Shown: piece after piece, positions 44,515 through 56,509 of the stretch
Layout of the letters: each line of letters starts with the position of its first letter
Position numbering within the stretch: position 1 is the first letter of the stretch
Assembly: GCA_009763385.1 (NCBI GenBank)
Contig: CM019825.1
Span: 115,935,131 to 115,999,130 of the forward strand
From: Coix lacryma-jobi var. lacryma-jobi
Lineage: Eukaryota > Streptophyta > Magnoliopsida > Poales > Poaceae
Direction: 5' to 3'
Length of the DNA stretch: 64,000 bases
Notes under the pieces: model-generated
What the model was told of the DNA's origin: nothing
The model's input: the letters and a program-made list of their open reading frames with translations, nothing else
Databases searched by the model: none
Translations under genes and position numbers: made by a program

Positions 44515-44627
44515 TTTAGTGTCTTGGGAAATAAAACGACTGTCTTCGCGTCGGGCATTAACTAGGACGGTAGTTTTTTTTAAACACGTCCGTTAATACT
44601 ACTCGTAAAATCATTTTTACAGTAGTG
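44515..44627 (-). mobile_element. end fragment of an older CACTA element
   Basis: On the minus strand CACTACTGTAAAAATGATTT at 44627 has the CACTA terminus, and GACGGTAG/CCGTC motifs follow. Only 113 bases are in view, since the Ale Copia inserted in it. The outer flank GCC would be half of a target duplication. Confidence 0.5.
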
Positions 44628-46290
44628 GCCTATGACCACTCTACGCATTCAAGAAAAAGCCGCATTATTGCTGCGAAACCACTTGAGCAATCTACACATC
44701 GATTACTCCGTATCTGGTAGTTTTAATCGTTCAAGCATTCAGTTAACTGTTCGTCTTGCTCTATGAAGTCACTGCCACCACTGCCACCACTAAAGAAGCA
44801 ATGGCGACAAGTGAGATCACCCCAACACGGACCAAACATAACAGAATGGTGCGGTTGCGCTAATGAAGTGATCGCCACCACTGGAGAGGCAACTTGTAGT
44901 CGTGCTGTCAAAAGAAGGAACCAACTACCTTTGAATTGCCGTTGCATTATTGGCATATTTCTTAATTGTTTGGATCATTTCTGGCTCAAAAGCATGAAAC
45001 ATGCATATGACGCATCAATTAAGCACCAACAAATGAGGAGCCTATATGATGGCCGTTAGATGCCCATTATGAATAACTAACAATAATCTTTGGATGCTAC
45101 TTAATTGTAAACCAAAGGCTAAACTAACATCAGCATGCTTTATATTAGTTTTCTTCAAGTGCGCATATCTAAAGTGAAGTGAGCTGGGAAACAGCCAGTG
45201 GGAGCAATGATATGTGCAAATCCAGTCACTAGTTTTGGAAGTTGAGGGAGTGAAAAAGAAAGGGTGGAGAATGTTTATGTGACAAAATTTATATTTGGCC
45301 TGAGTGGGTTAGTTGCATCTTGCAGAGGCTGCTACCAAGATGCCATCAAACAGCGGCGCTGCTCCCCTCTTCTAAACCACAACTAATGATGGTTTAGGCG
45401 GGGATGCTTCATTTTGTCAAACCAAACACAAGCATGTGCAGATTTATTTACCGGGTTTTTGGATTATTATTGTGAATAAGGTGTTTACCATATCTCATAA
45501 GGTTTGTTTTGGATTTGACATTCTGTACGTACATTGGAAATATTAGACATGGTAGAAGTAATGGTATACTTATATACAGATATAGGGCCTTCCAGGGTTT
45601 TAAGTACACAAGTAATAATGATATATAAATAGGACTTTTCTTTATTTTAGTAATGCAGATTTCATCAACTATAGAGGACGTTGGAATTCAGTCACACAAA
45701 ACACAAAAGATTGTCCATTATTGTTGCTTCCTAATCAGCATACAAATTCTTGCTGGTTTAGTGGGATCTCCAACTAGAATTTGATCTCAGTGAGCGCATG
45801 CTCTACTTGTTAGTTTAATATCTCAGTCTTACCTAATTTCCATGCGCATTTTCATTGGCAAGAGGGTGCAGCTATGGTACGAATTATTTTATTTTGTATA
45901 TAATGTATATATATAACCGGTGACAGATGAGCAGTGTTACATGTCGTCAGTCCTCAGGACCGTTTTGGAACCGTTCGGCCTGAACCTTTCTCTCTTCGGT
46001 TCTTTCCTTCGCATGTAAGATATGGTTGAGATCATCCTTGCTGTCCACTTTGCAACAGAAGAATATCTCCACTTCACGTAAGAATATGCTCCGTTAGAAA
46101 AAAATGAGGTGCGAGCAAGCTTTCTATCAACTTCTGTATTTTTTTGATTGATTGATGAGGAACCATTTTATTAACTTAAGATAATTACATTGAGTTGATA
46201 CAACCTATATATCACTTCTGACCTCTCCATAAAAGCACACAACCTATAGAACATTATTTTCTCAAAAAAAAAATATAGGCACATAGTGAC
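44628..46290. other. low-copy intergenic DNA
   Basis: No convincing gene, RNA or repeat boundary. Short open stretches near 44723-45059 overlap on both strands and look random. Confidence 0.45.
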
Positions 46291-46299
46291 TATCGATCA

Positions 46300-46670
46300 A
46301 TTTGTAGACTAGACCGCTACTCATGTCCCTGGATAAAAATACCTTGACCACGTGTTTCAATTATTGTCATGCCGCCATGACAAAATCTTGTGACTGTAGT
46401 TACCAGAGAATAAACCAAGTATGGAACCGGTGAATAATTAAGTAGACAATTTGATATTCTTTTATCAAAAACCATAGCATTTCGAGGACATAGCCGCTCC
46501 AAACAGGAGTAGTTTTTTCAAATCCGTTCTAATTCCTCGTAACCAACTACCAAACGTACGTGGTACACTATAGACCAAACTGTTATTGCAAATTGACATT
46601 CAAAAGTAAGTGTTTGATCATCTCTTTTGTATGACAGAAGTAATGTCTTTTCTGATCGGGTACAATTTGG
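46300..46670 (-). pseudogene. L1-type LINE relic, end of ORF2
   Basis: On the minus strand, in at least two frames, a CHTKEMIKHLLLN / FECQFAITVWSIVYH stretch resembles the zinc-binding zf-RVT region at the end of plant L1 ORF2. PRNAMVFDK and FILWSLQSQDFVM follow in the usual order. Heavily decayed; no poly(A) or target duplication identified. Confidence 0.5.
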
Positions 46671-47490
46671 ACACACACAACCCACGCACTCAACACTCAT
46701 ACCACACGCACACACACGCGTGTTCATCCGTACACAAGAAAGAGAGATTGGAAGGCTCGCCGTCTCTAATAAGGGGAAACATGTAGTACCACCGAACGAT
46801 AGCGACTTGAACCCGCTATTAGGCAACTTGAACCCTGGTGGGTAGCGTCCCACTGGATCGTAGGCCTTTCACAGAAGCAACATGTCTTACTACCTTACCA
46901 GTTGTGTTTAGCTAAATTACTCTTTTTAGTATTATCCCTTGATGTAAGTACCAAAGGAAGATTTTAATTTTTAAAGGTGCTCTTATTTTCGTAACCGTCT
47001 CTTAATGCTTGGGACATCACGGTCCATCATAGCAAGACGGTTCAACAGAGGGGGTTTTGCTAGTTTTCCAAGGACTAGCAACATTCCTGTACGTTACAAT
47101 AGGAGAAAAAAGCGACCAAATATTCATAAAAATATGTATCTATTTATATTTCACTCTTTCTATAAAATTTTAAAGCAATGATTTTTTGATTTTAAGCTAA
47201 CTATGGCATTCATAATATAAGCTAATTTTGTATCATCACTTTAATATTACATTGGCACATGCATATTAGACACATTTATTTAGATTGATATGGATAACAA
47301 ACTGCTATAGATTGTAGTTCAGAATTTGATTAGTTGGATCATTGGCTAAATCAGACTATAAAAAGAGAAGTTTTATTTGTATCAAAATTGTATCAATAAA
47401 TATAGTGGTGTAAATCTCTTTATTTTAGGGAAGAGTTTAATTTCATCTGCTTATACTATTGTTATTATATTTTTATTTGTTTTGTATAAT
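46671..47490. other. AT-rich intergenic DNA
   Basis: Contains a short CACACACGCA run near 46695-46720 and A/T-rich low-complexity stretches. No gene seen. Confidence 0.4.
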
Positions 47491-47580
47491 GAAAAAGAAT
47501 GTTTTAAATATTTTAGTATATTATTATGATAAAAAAGAATGTTTTAAATATTTTAGTATATTATTATGATAAAAAAGAAT
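47491..47580 (+). repeat. 40-base tandem repeat, 2.2 copies
   Basis: AAAAAGAATGTTTTAAATAT begins a unit that repeats exactly at a 40-base period (47492, 47532, 47572). Confidence 0.9.
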
Positions 47581-48642
47581 CAATCGGATGTGGAAAAAGA
47601 GAACCGTGAAAAAAAGATGAATGCCAATTGGATACGGCAAAGCGGACAATAAAAAAATAAATAGGAAGAATTTTTTTTTATCACACCTAAACTTAAGCCA
47701 CACAAAGGAACGTAGAAAGAGATTTTTTTATTAGACCTAAACTGAACAGGATTTAGAGAAGAGAGCAAGGACATTAAACTAAACAAAAATTGTAATACGG
47801 AACGAGTTTGGAGTTGGACGAAAAAAATATGGCAGACATTTTACCTTTTTAGTATTATTAGTTAGAGATTAGAGATTCAAGATGATGACCGTCTTGGCTT
47901 GAAGACCATTGTGGAGGTCTAATCATGCTACTCGGCAATGCTCGATATATGTTGCCTACCTTATCGAATATGTAGTCATACTGCTACTACGCTTTCATCT
48001 ACCCGGCATGCAACCCAGAGTTGCTCACGCCTCCGAATACATAGCCCCGAGCTAGCTATGTCTATCTTTCGAGAGCATACAATTGGCTCCATCCATTAAT
48101 ATCTGCTACTCGGCACTACTTGGTGCACAACCGAGAGTTGTTCACGCCTTTGGACAGACCCGTCCTTCGTGACTAAAAGTCGGTTGAAACGTCTGGTCAC
48201 TTATGTCCACCTGGACTGACTCGTCCTGAAGTCGATGTTTTCTGACAAGGAGGTATGGATTGCGAAAGTATCTAGTTTATGGACCTTTGGGCCATGTGAT
48301 GAAAGGTAAGCCATTAAAAATAAGAAACTTGTTAAGAAAGATATATGACATGTTTGGTAGAACTTCTCTCCGGCTCCGACTCTGACTCTAGTTCCTGCTC
48401 GTCTGAAGCTCTGGAGGAGCCCTACCAAATGTTCTATAGGAGCAGCCCTGTCAAACACTCTCATAGGAGTTGAGGTATTAGGTATAAGGGCCTGGATTTC
48501 AAAGGTTCAGCTTAAGGGCTTGTTCGGTTAAGCTTGTTCCAGGCCAAGAATTAAAGAGTCGCGCACGCATGCTCTTACTCCGCGCGCACGCCACGAACGA
48601 TAGCGACGCATGCACACTTGGAGGAAAAACAACGCAAGTGCG
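47581..48642. other. intergenic DNA with MITE-like ends
   Basis: A short inverted pair lies at about 48352-48435 (TGTTTGGTAGAACTT and CCCTACCAAATGTTC). TTAAGGGCTTGTTCGGTTA near 48511 resembles the end of a grass MITE next to a TAA-type target, but no second end was located. No gene. Confidence 0.35.
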
Positions 48643-48912
48643 TGTTAGCAGCAGCTAGCAGGAAGGAGAAGGGAAGAGGTTGGGTTCCGGCGGCGCTGTG
48701 CCGACGGGTTCGGTTCCTTGCTTACGAAGAAGATAGTTAAAATATCTGTTACAGCTTGACCAGAATTTCCTCTCCTTCCCTATTTCTACTACTCGCTCTT
48801 ATGGGCCTCAATACACTCGTTACACGCCCATTCTGGGCCACTCAGCTTCTTGGACGCAGTCCGGGTGCGAGAGCCTCTGCGGGCCTGGGCTGGAGAGTGA
48901 CGGGTGGTGACA
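48643..48912 (-). repeat. 3' LTR of the Reina-type element
   Basis: 270 bases, TGTTAGCA to GGTGACA on the plus strand. Differs from 53036-53305 only near position 17. Confidence 0.95.
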
Positions 48913-48928
48913 TTCCCTCCCCCTTGGG
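48913..48928 (-). other. polypurine tract (Reina-type element)
   Basis: On the minus strand CCAAGGGGGAGGGAA touches the LTR start TGTCACC. Confidence 0.8.
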
Positions 48929-49125
48929 AACTGGCATGACCCCATGCCGGAGCGAACGGAAAGAGCTGCTTCAGGTGGTCGACGTCTTCCCATGTGGCCA
49001 AGTCGTCAGGAAGACCGGACCACTTGACGAGAGCTTGAACCACCGACCCGGAAAGCCTGAATGTCCTCCAAGGGCAGACGCATGCATCGCGGAGATGACC
49101 TGCTGCTGCACAGCAGGGTTGTCCC
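48913..49125 (-). pseudogene. remnant integrase zinc region fused to chromodomain
   Basis: On the minus strand the integrase zinc region (VISAMHASALGGHSG near 49095) runs straight into a chromodomain (LVKWSGLPDDLATWEDVDHL near 48990, then APAWG and SQGGG). The catalytic core between them, several hundred codons in intact relatives, is missing. The frame differs from upstream pol. The chromodomain normally guides insertion to chromatin. Confidence 0.8.
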
Positions 49126-52100
49126 CTATCCAAACACGGTCATGGAACCGAATGATGCCGTTGCTGAGGGTATATGGAGGCCGGCTGTTGCTAGTTGCTG
49201 CAAGAGAGCCGCAGAAAACGGATCCTGCAAGTAGCCTGTAGACACATCCTCAAGCCACTGAGGTGTAGAAGTTGAGATAGCATTCAGTTCTGCAGGCGCT
49301 TTGGGGTGACGAGAAAGTGCGTCAGCAGCCTGATTGGAAGACCCGGGTCGATAAATTATGCGATATTGTAAGCCCACTAGCTTGGTATATAACTTTTGCT
49401 GCCACTGAGTGTGTAAGCGCTGGTCGGACAGGTGAATCAAGCTGCGGTGGTCAGTCACAATGACAAATTCAGCATGCTGCAAATAGGAACGCCAGTGTTC
49501 GACTGCAATGAGGACTGCGAGGTATTCCTTCTCATAAGTGGACATACCGCGAGTGCGGGGTCCTAGGGACTTGCTGATGAAGGCGACAGGATGGCTGTCT
49601 TGAGTGAGGACTGCGCCAACTCCAGTCTCAGAAGCATCTGTATGGACTTGGAATGTTTTTGTGAAATCCGGAAGCGCCAAAACAGGTGCAGAGATCAGGG
49701 CATCCTTGATGGCAGCAAAAGCAGCAGCTTGAACTGACGACCACACAAAAAGAGTACCCTTCTTAAGTAAGTCGGTAAGAGGTCTTGCAATGAGAGCATA
49801 ATTTTTGACAAATTTCCGGTAGTACCCAGCTAGTCCCAGAAAGCTGCGTAACTCTTTGACGTTCGCTGGAGGAGGCCACTGGCGGACGGCTTCGATTTTA
49901 GATGGATCAGTTGACACACCAGCTGCTCCAATGACATGGCCTAGATAAGAAATGCTTTGTTGGGCAAACTGACACTTGGACAATTTGAGGCGCCACTGGC
50001 CCGCGGCAAGCAGATCAAGGACCAACTGCAGATGCTTGAGGTGGTCATCCCAAGTTTTGCTATAGACGAGAATATCGTCAAAGAACACTAAGACACACTT
50101 GCGCAAGAGTGGCCGGAGGGTAGTATTCATTGCTCCTTGGAACGTGTTTGGCGCACCGGTAAGACCAAAAGCCATGACTGTAAATTCAAACTGCCCCCAA
50201 TGAGTCTGAAATGCAGTCTTATGTTCATCACCCGGAGCCAATCTGATTTGGTTAAAACCCGCACGCAGATCAAGGCTAGAAAACCAACGTGCACCAGCAA
50301 ACTCATCCAAAAGTTCATCTATCACTGGTATGGGAAACTTGGTTTTAACTGTGAGAGCATTGAGTAGCCGGTAATCCACACAAAATCTCCAACTACCGTC
50401 TTTCTTGCGGACCAGTAGTACAGGCGAGGAGAATGCACCGGAGCTAGGCCGGATAAACCCTGTCCGAAGCATATCAGAGACTTGTGCCTCAATTTCTGAT
50501 TTTAAAGTTGGAGAGTACCGGTACTGACGGACAGACACTGGATTAGCTCCTGGCACAAGCGGAATCCTATGGTCACAGTCCCGACGAGGGGGAAGCTCAG
50601 TTGGCTCGGAAAATAGTTCAGCAAACTGGTGTAACAGAGGCTTGATGTCAAGATGAATGTCAGCAGTCTGACCGGCGGGATCCTCAGGTGACACCATGCA
50701 AAGCTGAAGGAGCTGGCAAGCGGGTGTTGAAGACGGCATGCCGTAAAGCACAGCAGTAGAGCGGCCATAAGGAAAGGAAATCCATCGCTGCCGCCAATGT
50801 ATCTTCATCGGGGAGAAAGCTTCAAGCCAGTCCATGCCCAGGATCATGTCAAAAGGGCTAAGAGGAACAATCTTGAGGTTGGAAGTGAAGGAATAGCCTT
50901 GGACTGACCAGTTAGCCGATGGAATCTCCTCACAGCATTGCATAGCACTGCCATTGGCCACCTGAACTGATATTGTACGCTTGGTCGGTGAGACGCCCGG
51001 AAGGCGGGCTGCAACTGAAGTACTGAGAAATGAGTGGCTACTTCCAGAGTCTACCAAAATATGAATTTCGTGGCCTTCCAATGTGCCAATGAACTGCAGA
51101 GTGCGGGGAGACTGCTGGCCAGTAGAGGCTGTTGCCGACAGAAGCATAAACAACTGATCGTCCTTTGTCGGTGCAGGCTCAGTAGCATTTGTATCATCAG
51201 ATTCTGGGCAGCCCTCATGGCAGAGATCAAAAATCTCTTGTAGGACATGGAGCTGTAGGTTAGGCGCACACTTGTGACCTGGGTGCCATTTGTCGCCACA
51301 ACGGATGCACAATCCCCGCGCCTTGCGATAAGTGCGCAGAGCTGATAGCTTGTCATCTGTGGAAGAGCCGGTAGCAGCTTGAGGGGGCTTCTTATCATCA
51401 TGAGGAACATGGGGGCGTGGTGGAGGTGGTGGAAGTGGCAGTGCTCCCTTGATGGTGGCCGACTTGGAGAAAACCGAAGAATCAGACTTCTTGAACTCCC
51501 GGCGTGGGGCCGGTTCCAACGCCTCTTCCTGTGACAGAGCAAGAGTACAAGCAGAGTCCAAGTCGCCAGGGCGTTGCACCATTATAATAGAACGGATATC
51601 ATGTCGCAAGCCATCAATGAACCGGGTGGTGTAGTATAAGGGGTCAGGGGAGGTGTAGGCAGAGAGTTGTTCCACCAACTCAGTGAAACGCTCGATATAG
51701 TCTTGAACAGATGATGTTTGTTTGATGTGGTATAGTTGGCGAATAAGTAGCTCGTGTTGATCGCGGCTGAACCGCTAGTGTATCATGCGACAGAAGGAGG
51801 GCCAATCGACGGATGGAAGAGAATGAGCTACGGACTGAAGCCACCGAGCCGCAGCACTGACGAAGTGATGTGTAGCAACTCGAAGCCACACTGAGGAAGG
51901 GACAGAATACATGTCAAAGTAGTTTTGTGCTCTGGTGATCCATAACTGGGGGTTGTTACCATCGAATTGTGGGAAACTCATCTTAGGTAAGCGTCCGAGA
52001 TCGAAATTGTTTGGGACTGGTGGTGGGTGTTGTGGGACGATGGATGGAAATGGGTGGGGAGTGGGGTAAATGGGAGGGGTTGACTGGATGGGATTGGTAT

Positions 52101-52944
52101 TGTAGGAAGGCGGAAACAGAACTTGAGTGGAGTGGTGCTGGTATGGGTTGGGCGGACAGGGAAATTGTGGAAGTGGGTGACTAATAGGAGTGGTGGCAAA
52201 ATCTGGGGGACGGGTCATGGACATGAATGGCTGCGAGTATGAATGGAGCAACGAAGGTGGGGGAGCAGCGTTCTTACCATTGTTCGGGCTCGGAACTAGG
52301 GTCGAAACAGACCCATAGCCCCGCTCCCGAGCCGAAGGTGGAAGACGGTGCCCGTTGGGCCAGTCGGTCTTCTGGCCAGCAGCAGAAGGTTGCGCGGCGA
52401 CCGACTCGTGAACCGGGGGAAATCGATCCCAGCCTTGCTTGAGTCGACGGAGTTCGAACTGCATGTCGTCGAGCGAGGCCTCGATGAAGGGACGCCAGTC
52501 CTCGAACGCCTCCGCCGCTGACTCCAGCGCCGAGACCCGGTCGTCGCGCTCGTCTCGAATCGCGTTGAACCGGATCAGCTCCAGGTCGTCCACGCGGTAC
52601 TCCACCTCTAAGATCCGCTGCTCGAAGTCCTGCCCACGGATGTCGGAGAGGACCGCGGCATGGGACTGGGAAGTGCTGCTCCGCTCCAACGACGCGATGC
52701 GGAGGTCGATGGCGACGATACGCTCCTCCTGCGCCTGGATCTGAGCGACGGCCGAAGAGGACGAGGTGGATTGGGTCTCCTGCGCCTCCTCCAGCTTGTC
52801 GACGCGGAGGCCCACCGCGACGTTCTGCTCCTTGCGCTCGCGCTCGTGGTCGGCCGCACCCAGCTCGATCCGCCCGCACCGCTCATCGATGGAGTCGAGG
52901 CGACTGAGGATCTGCTCGAAGGCTGACTTGACGTTGGGCTCCAT
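49126..52944 (-). pseudogene. Reina-type gag-pol (gag, protease, reverse transcriptase, RNase H)
   Basis: One frame of about 1270 codons from ATG 52944, broken by a single TAG at 51775. Gag starts with a coiled-coil-like region and a Pro-rich linker. The capsid spans the stop, followed by a zinc knuckle, CIRCGDKWHPGHKC, near 51300. Protease: ILVDSGSSHSFLS. Reverse transcriptase: FCVDYRLLNALTVK, SSLDLRAGFNQIRL and catalytic FFDDILVYS near 50070. RNase H: TDASETGVGAVLTQD near 49640. A frameshift near 49180 ends the frame before the integrase zinc region. The enzyme copies element RNA. Confidence 0.92.
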
Positions 52945-53019
52945 TGCTCCTTGGGTCTTCTGGAAGCGCGTGAAGTGGGGATGTGGCGCCGAATCCAGCG
53001 CTCCCGCCGAAGATCGGTG

Positions 53020-53031
53020 TCTCTGATACCA
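53020..53031 (-). other. primer-binding site, tRNA-Met type (Reina-type element)
   Basis: TGGTATCAGAGA on the minus strand, a few bases after the LTR. Confidence 0.8.
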
Positions 53032-53035
53032 GGAT

Positions 53036-53305
53036 TGTTAGCAGCAGCTAGTAGGAAGGAGAAGGGAAGAGGTTGGGTTCCGGCGGCGCTGTGCCGACGG
53101 GTTCGGTTCCTTGCTTACGAAGAAGATAGTTAAAATATCTGTTACAGCTTGACCAGAATTTCCTCTCCTTCCCTATTTCTACTACTCGCTCTTATGGGCC
53201 TCAATACACTCGTTACACGCCCATTCTGGGCCACTCAGCTTCTTGGACGCAGTCCGGGTGCGAGAGCCTCTGCGGGCCTGGGCTGGAGAGTGACGGGTGG
53301 TGACA
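53036..53305 (-). repeat. 5' LTR of the Reina-type element
   Basis: 270 bases, identical to 48643-48912 except one base. Confidence 0.95.
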
Positions 53306-53310
53306 GCGCG

Positions 53311-53934
53311 CCAGGAGGGGTACGGACGCATCCTCCTATTACTCTCTGGTTCTCTTGTGTGGCTTCTAAAGTAAAGCTCATTTAGCTTCTATAGTCTAGT
53401 TTTCTCGTATCTAGATTTTTGGTCAATGAGCTATTTTTTATTTTAGGAGCTATTTTGTTCTCTTTCTGGATTATGGGTTTATGTAGAAATAACAGGGCAG
53501 GAATGGTTTAACATCCATATAAATACAAAACAAAAGTACTATTTTTCAAATGTAATATATCTTAGTGTATGCCACAGTACTTTATATAAATATTTTTAGT
53601 TCAAACAATACTGGGAAAAATGTTTATCGGCCAAAAAAGTTAAAAAAAGAACATCTTATACATATATAATTAGAAAAAAATAACTGATATAAAACACATG
53701 TGGGTTACTTTCGTCGACACTAAAAATTAGTTCTTAGTACCCTGAAACAAAACAAGTCAAAAGTATATTAAAAATGAAATAAAATTTTGTTGAACTTTAG
53801 ATTTGTGTATGTTAAAAAAAAAAGATGACAGTAGTATCAAAATTAAAATTTGATTCTTGGAAGGACACTATACTGAACTTTTTTCAGCAATACCAGATTA
53901 TATAGGAAAAGAACCTCAGTAAATTGGACAGAAA
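53311..53934. other. AT-rich intergenic DNA
   Basis: No gene or clear repeat boundary seen. It grades into the degenerate repeat array at about 53935. Confidence 0.45.
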
Positions 53935-55400
53935 ACGATTTATTTCCTAAACTTTAATTAATGACATTACAAACTTTGCAATGCTAGGTTCAAAACTTTG
54001 AACTATAGCATTATAAACTTTACACTATTATATTAAAGTAATTATACTCGGAACTTATAAACTTGAATTATGAAATTTTAAACTTTATACTGTTAGAATC
54101 GTCACTTTCCACTCAGAATTTTAAAACTTTTAACTATGACATCACAAAAACATTGTACTCTAGTTAGTTTTAAAACTTTAGACTCACAATGAAAAACTTT
54201 GAACTATAACATTACGAACTCTGTACAACTAGGTTGAAAAATGTTATACTATGACAGTATGAAAACTTTGTACAATTTTATACAACTATGTTAAAAAAAG
54301 TTTGCAAAAGATATTATAAAATTTTGTATTACTAGGTTAAAAATTTTACATTCAAAATTTATAACAACTTTGAACTGATGCATTAGTAAAACTTTATACT
54401 ACTAGATTGAATACTTTGATCAATCACACTATAAACTTTTGTACTAAATAGCTCCAAAACTTCGCACTCATCTGAAATTATAATCTTTAAACTATCATAT
54501 TATAAACATTAAATTACTATATTTACAGGTCATACATCAGATAAAACTTTGTACTCTTAGATTGAAAACTTTACACTTAAAAGTTGTGCTTTGAAAAAAA
54601 TATCACATCAGAAAACTTTGTAATGTTATGTTGAAAAACTATGAACTACCACAGTATAAAATTTTATACTCCTAGGTGGAAGAACTTTACACTTAGAAAA
54701 ATTTAAAAATAAAGCTTTTGACTATGGTAATATAAACTTTGTTATCATAGCTTGAAAATTTAACACTTACAAATTATGATATATAAAAAAATGTTAAAAA
54801 TATGGCAATACAAACTTTGAACTTTAAGGTTCAAAACTTTATACTCAGAATTTGCATAACTTTCAACTATGATATTGCAATTTTTTTCGATGGTATGTTA
54901 AAAAACTTTAAACTATGATATTACAAACTTTGTATAGCTAGGTTTACAATTTTACACTTTGAATTAATGAAAAACTTTGATATCACATTATAAAAACTTT
55001 GTAATAGTAAGTTAAAACTTTGAACTATCACAATTATAAATTTAGTACTGCTTGGATGAAAAATTTACATTTAGAATTATACACACTTTGAACTATAACA
55101 TTATAAAATTTTTATGCTTTTGGTTTAAAAACTTTAAACTATGATATTACAAATATTCTAGTGTTAGGCTAAAGAAACTTTACACTCATATTAAAAGAAA
55201 AACTTTGAACTAGGACATTGCAAACTTTGTCCCCGCTATATTACAAACATTGTATTGCTAGGTTCAAAACTTTGAAATATCACATTATAAACTTGATACT
55301 GATAGGCTCAAAACTTCATACTCATAATTTATGAACTTTATACTATCACATTACAAACTTTGAACTGCTAGGTTTATTATTTTGATTTATCACATTATAA
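53935..55400. repeat. degenerate AT-rich tandem array, about 20 units
   Basis: Units of roughly 65-75 bases with three modules in order: AAACTTTGAACTATGACATT, AAACTTTGTACTGCTAGGTT and AAAACTTTACACTCAGAATT, each diverged. The TAGGTT-like landmark recurs about 20 times. All three modules share AAACTTT, so the unit itself probably arose from a shorter repeat. Confidence 0.75.
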
Positions 55401-56300
55401 TTTCTATGTTCAACATATAGTCCTATAGATGATCAACAACATCCTACAACAAATCGACAATAATGCCCATAATAACCAAACCAAATATATTTTTTAAGGT
55501 CATATCTTAAAAACAGTATTGTAGATAACTCTACAAAGCCACTTTGATTATACTATGACTTCACGTGTTAACTGTTAGCACACATGAAACATTACTGAAC
55601 TAAATCAATTATAAGGTTGCATATTGAGAATAAATTTTATGATAAAGACCAAGATTAATTAGCACAACGTGAATATGCTGAAAAAATTGTTAATTCCAAC
55701 CCAAATATGAGAGTTAATTTTAGAAGAACTATAAACACGACAAAGGATTGTGGATGATAGGCACAGATACCAGTATATCACTGATGGAATAAGTTTATTT
55801 TAGATATGGTTGACTGCATTCTACCAACATGGTTAAAAACTTATCCCAATAATATCCTTTTACCCCTACACTGAACAACTGAAACAAGGCACAAAAGAAA
55901 AAAAAGGTTTCAGTAAGGATTTTGGCCTCTCATATGCCATCTGAAGAAAATTAATGGAACTCAACAGTGAAGGAGGAATATCCTAATATTGACAAATTCA
56001 TGTACAGATTCACTCGTCCATTAGCATTCAGAGCAATGTATTGTTACACATCACCACATATGCATCCATCTAATCGATAGTGAGCCTGAAACCATATATA
56101 CTATAGCATCTAGATACCAACGCAATACTGATCCAAATTGAGCTCAATATCGAGATCTAAACAACAAGAGGGCTACCTATACTCGCATCTGGACACAATA
56201 CTGCCTATTGAACTGTCGAAGTGTTTCACATGCGGATTAACCAATTCAACCAATTGCAAACAAGAGATAGCATAAATACACAGAAGCATGCAAGGCTAAA
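55401..56300. other. AT-rich DNA, no gene seen
   Basis: No coding or repeat structure recognised. It could be non-coding DNA of the gene whose possible exon lies at 56409-56509. Confidence 0.4.
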
Positions 56301-56408
56301 CATGGACTGTGGTGAGGTGGACCAGATGGCGTTTACCTAGAAGGGACAATAGTTGTTGACGAAGACATCCTGAGCGTGCAGAGAAAACCGAAGAGGGAGC
56401 AGAGGCCA

Positions 56409-56509
56409 TAAGGGGCGGAGGAGCTCGGACATGGTGAGGATTGTACCTTGTAGTTGGCATCGTGGCCCTCGGAGAGGACGTTGAGCATGATGGATCCGTC
56501 CGGTGGCAT
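56409..56509 (-). pseudogene. possible host gene exon, cut by an LTR
   Basis: On the minus strand a GC-rich frame reads PPDGSIMLNVLSEGHDANYK and ends at a donor-like AAG/GTACAATCC near 56448. Codon use is GC-rich at third positions, unlike the surrounding AT-rich DNA, as in many grass exons. The family is not recognised. Its upstream side is truncated at 56510 by the Gypsy-R2 LTR, so the gene would be broken here. The ATG at the LTR junction could be the start or chance. Confidence 0.35.

Larger units (their letters stand above)
48643..53305 (-). mobile_element. Reina-type chromovirus (Gypsy) lacking the integrase core
   Basis: Two 270-base LTRs differ at a single base. The flanks GTGCG (48638-48642) and GCGCG (53306-53310) look like a target duplication with one change. 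A tRNA-Met-type primer site, gag, protease, reverse transcriptase, RNase H and a chromodomain are present, but the integrase catalytic core is gone. Short LTRs, FFDD in the reverse transcriptase and a C-terminal chromodomain fit the Reina clade. Confidence 0.9.

Noticed and set aside
44723..45059. Small host gene
   Set aside because: Overlapping short frames on both strands with no recognisable domain, splice or codon signal.
47491..47580. CRISPR-like direct repeats
   Set aside because: Only about two copies without spacers, in a plant genome; a plain tandem duplication.
52274..52879. 201-codon open frame on the minus strand
   Set aside because: It overlaps Reina gag in another frame; its Arg/Gly/Pro-rich make-up comes from GC-rich codons of the real gene.
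54000..55400. CRISPR or centromeric satellite
   Set aside because: Units are too diverged and irregular for a satellite of recent origin and have no spacer structure.
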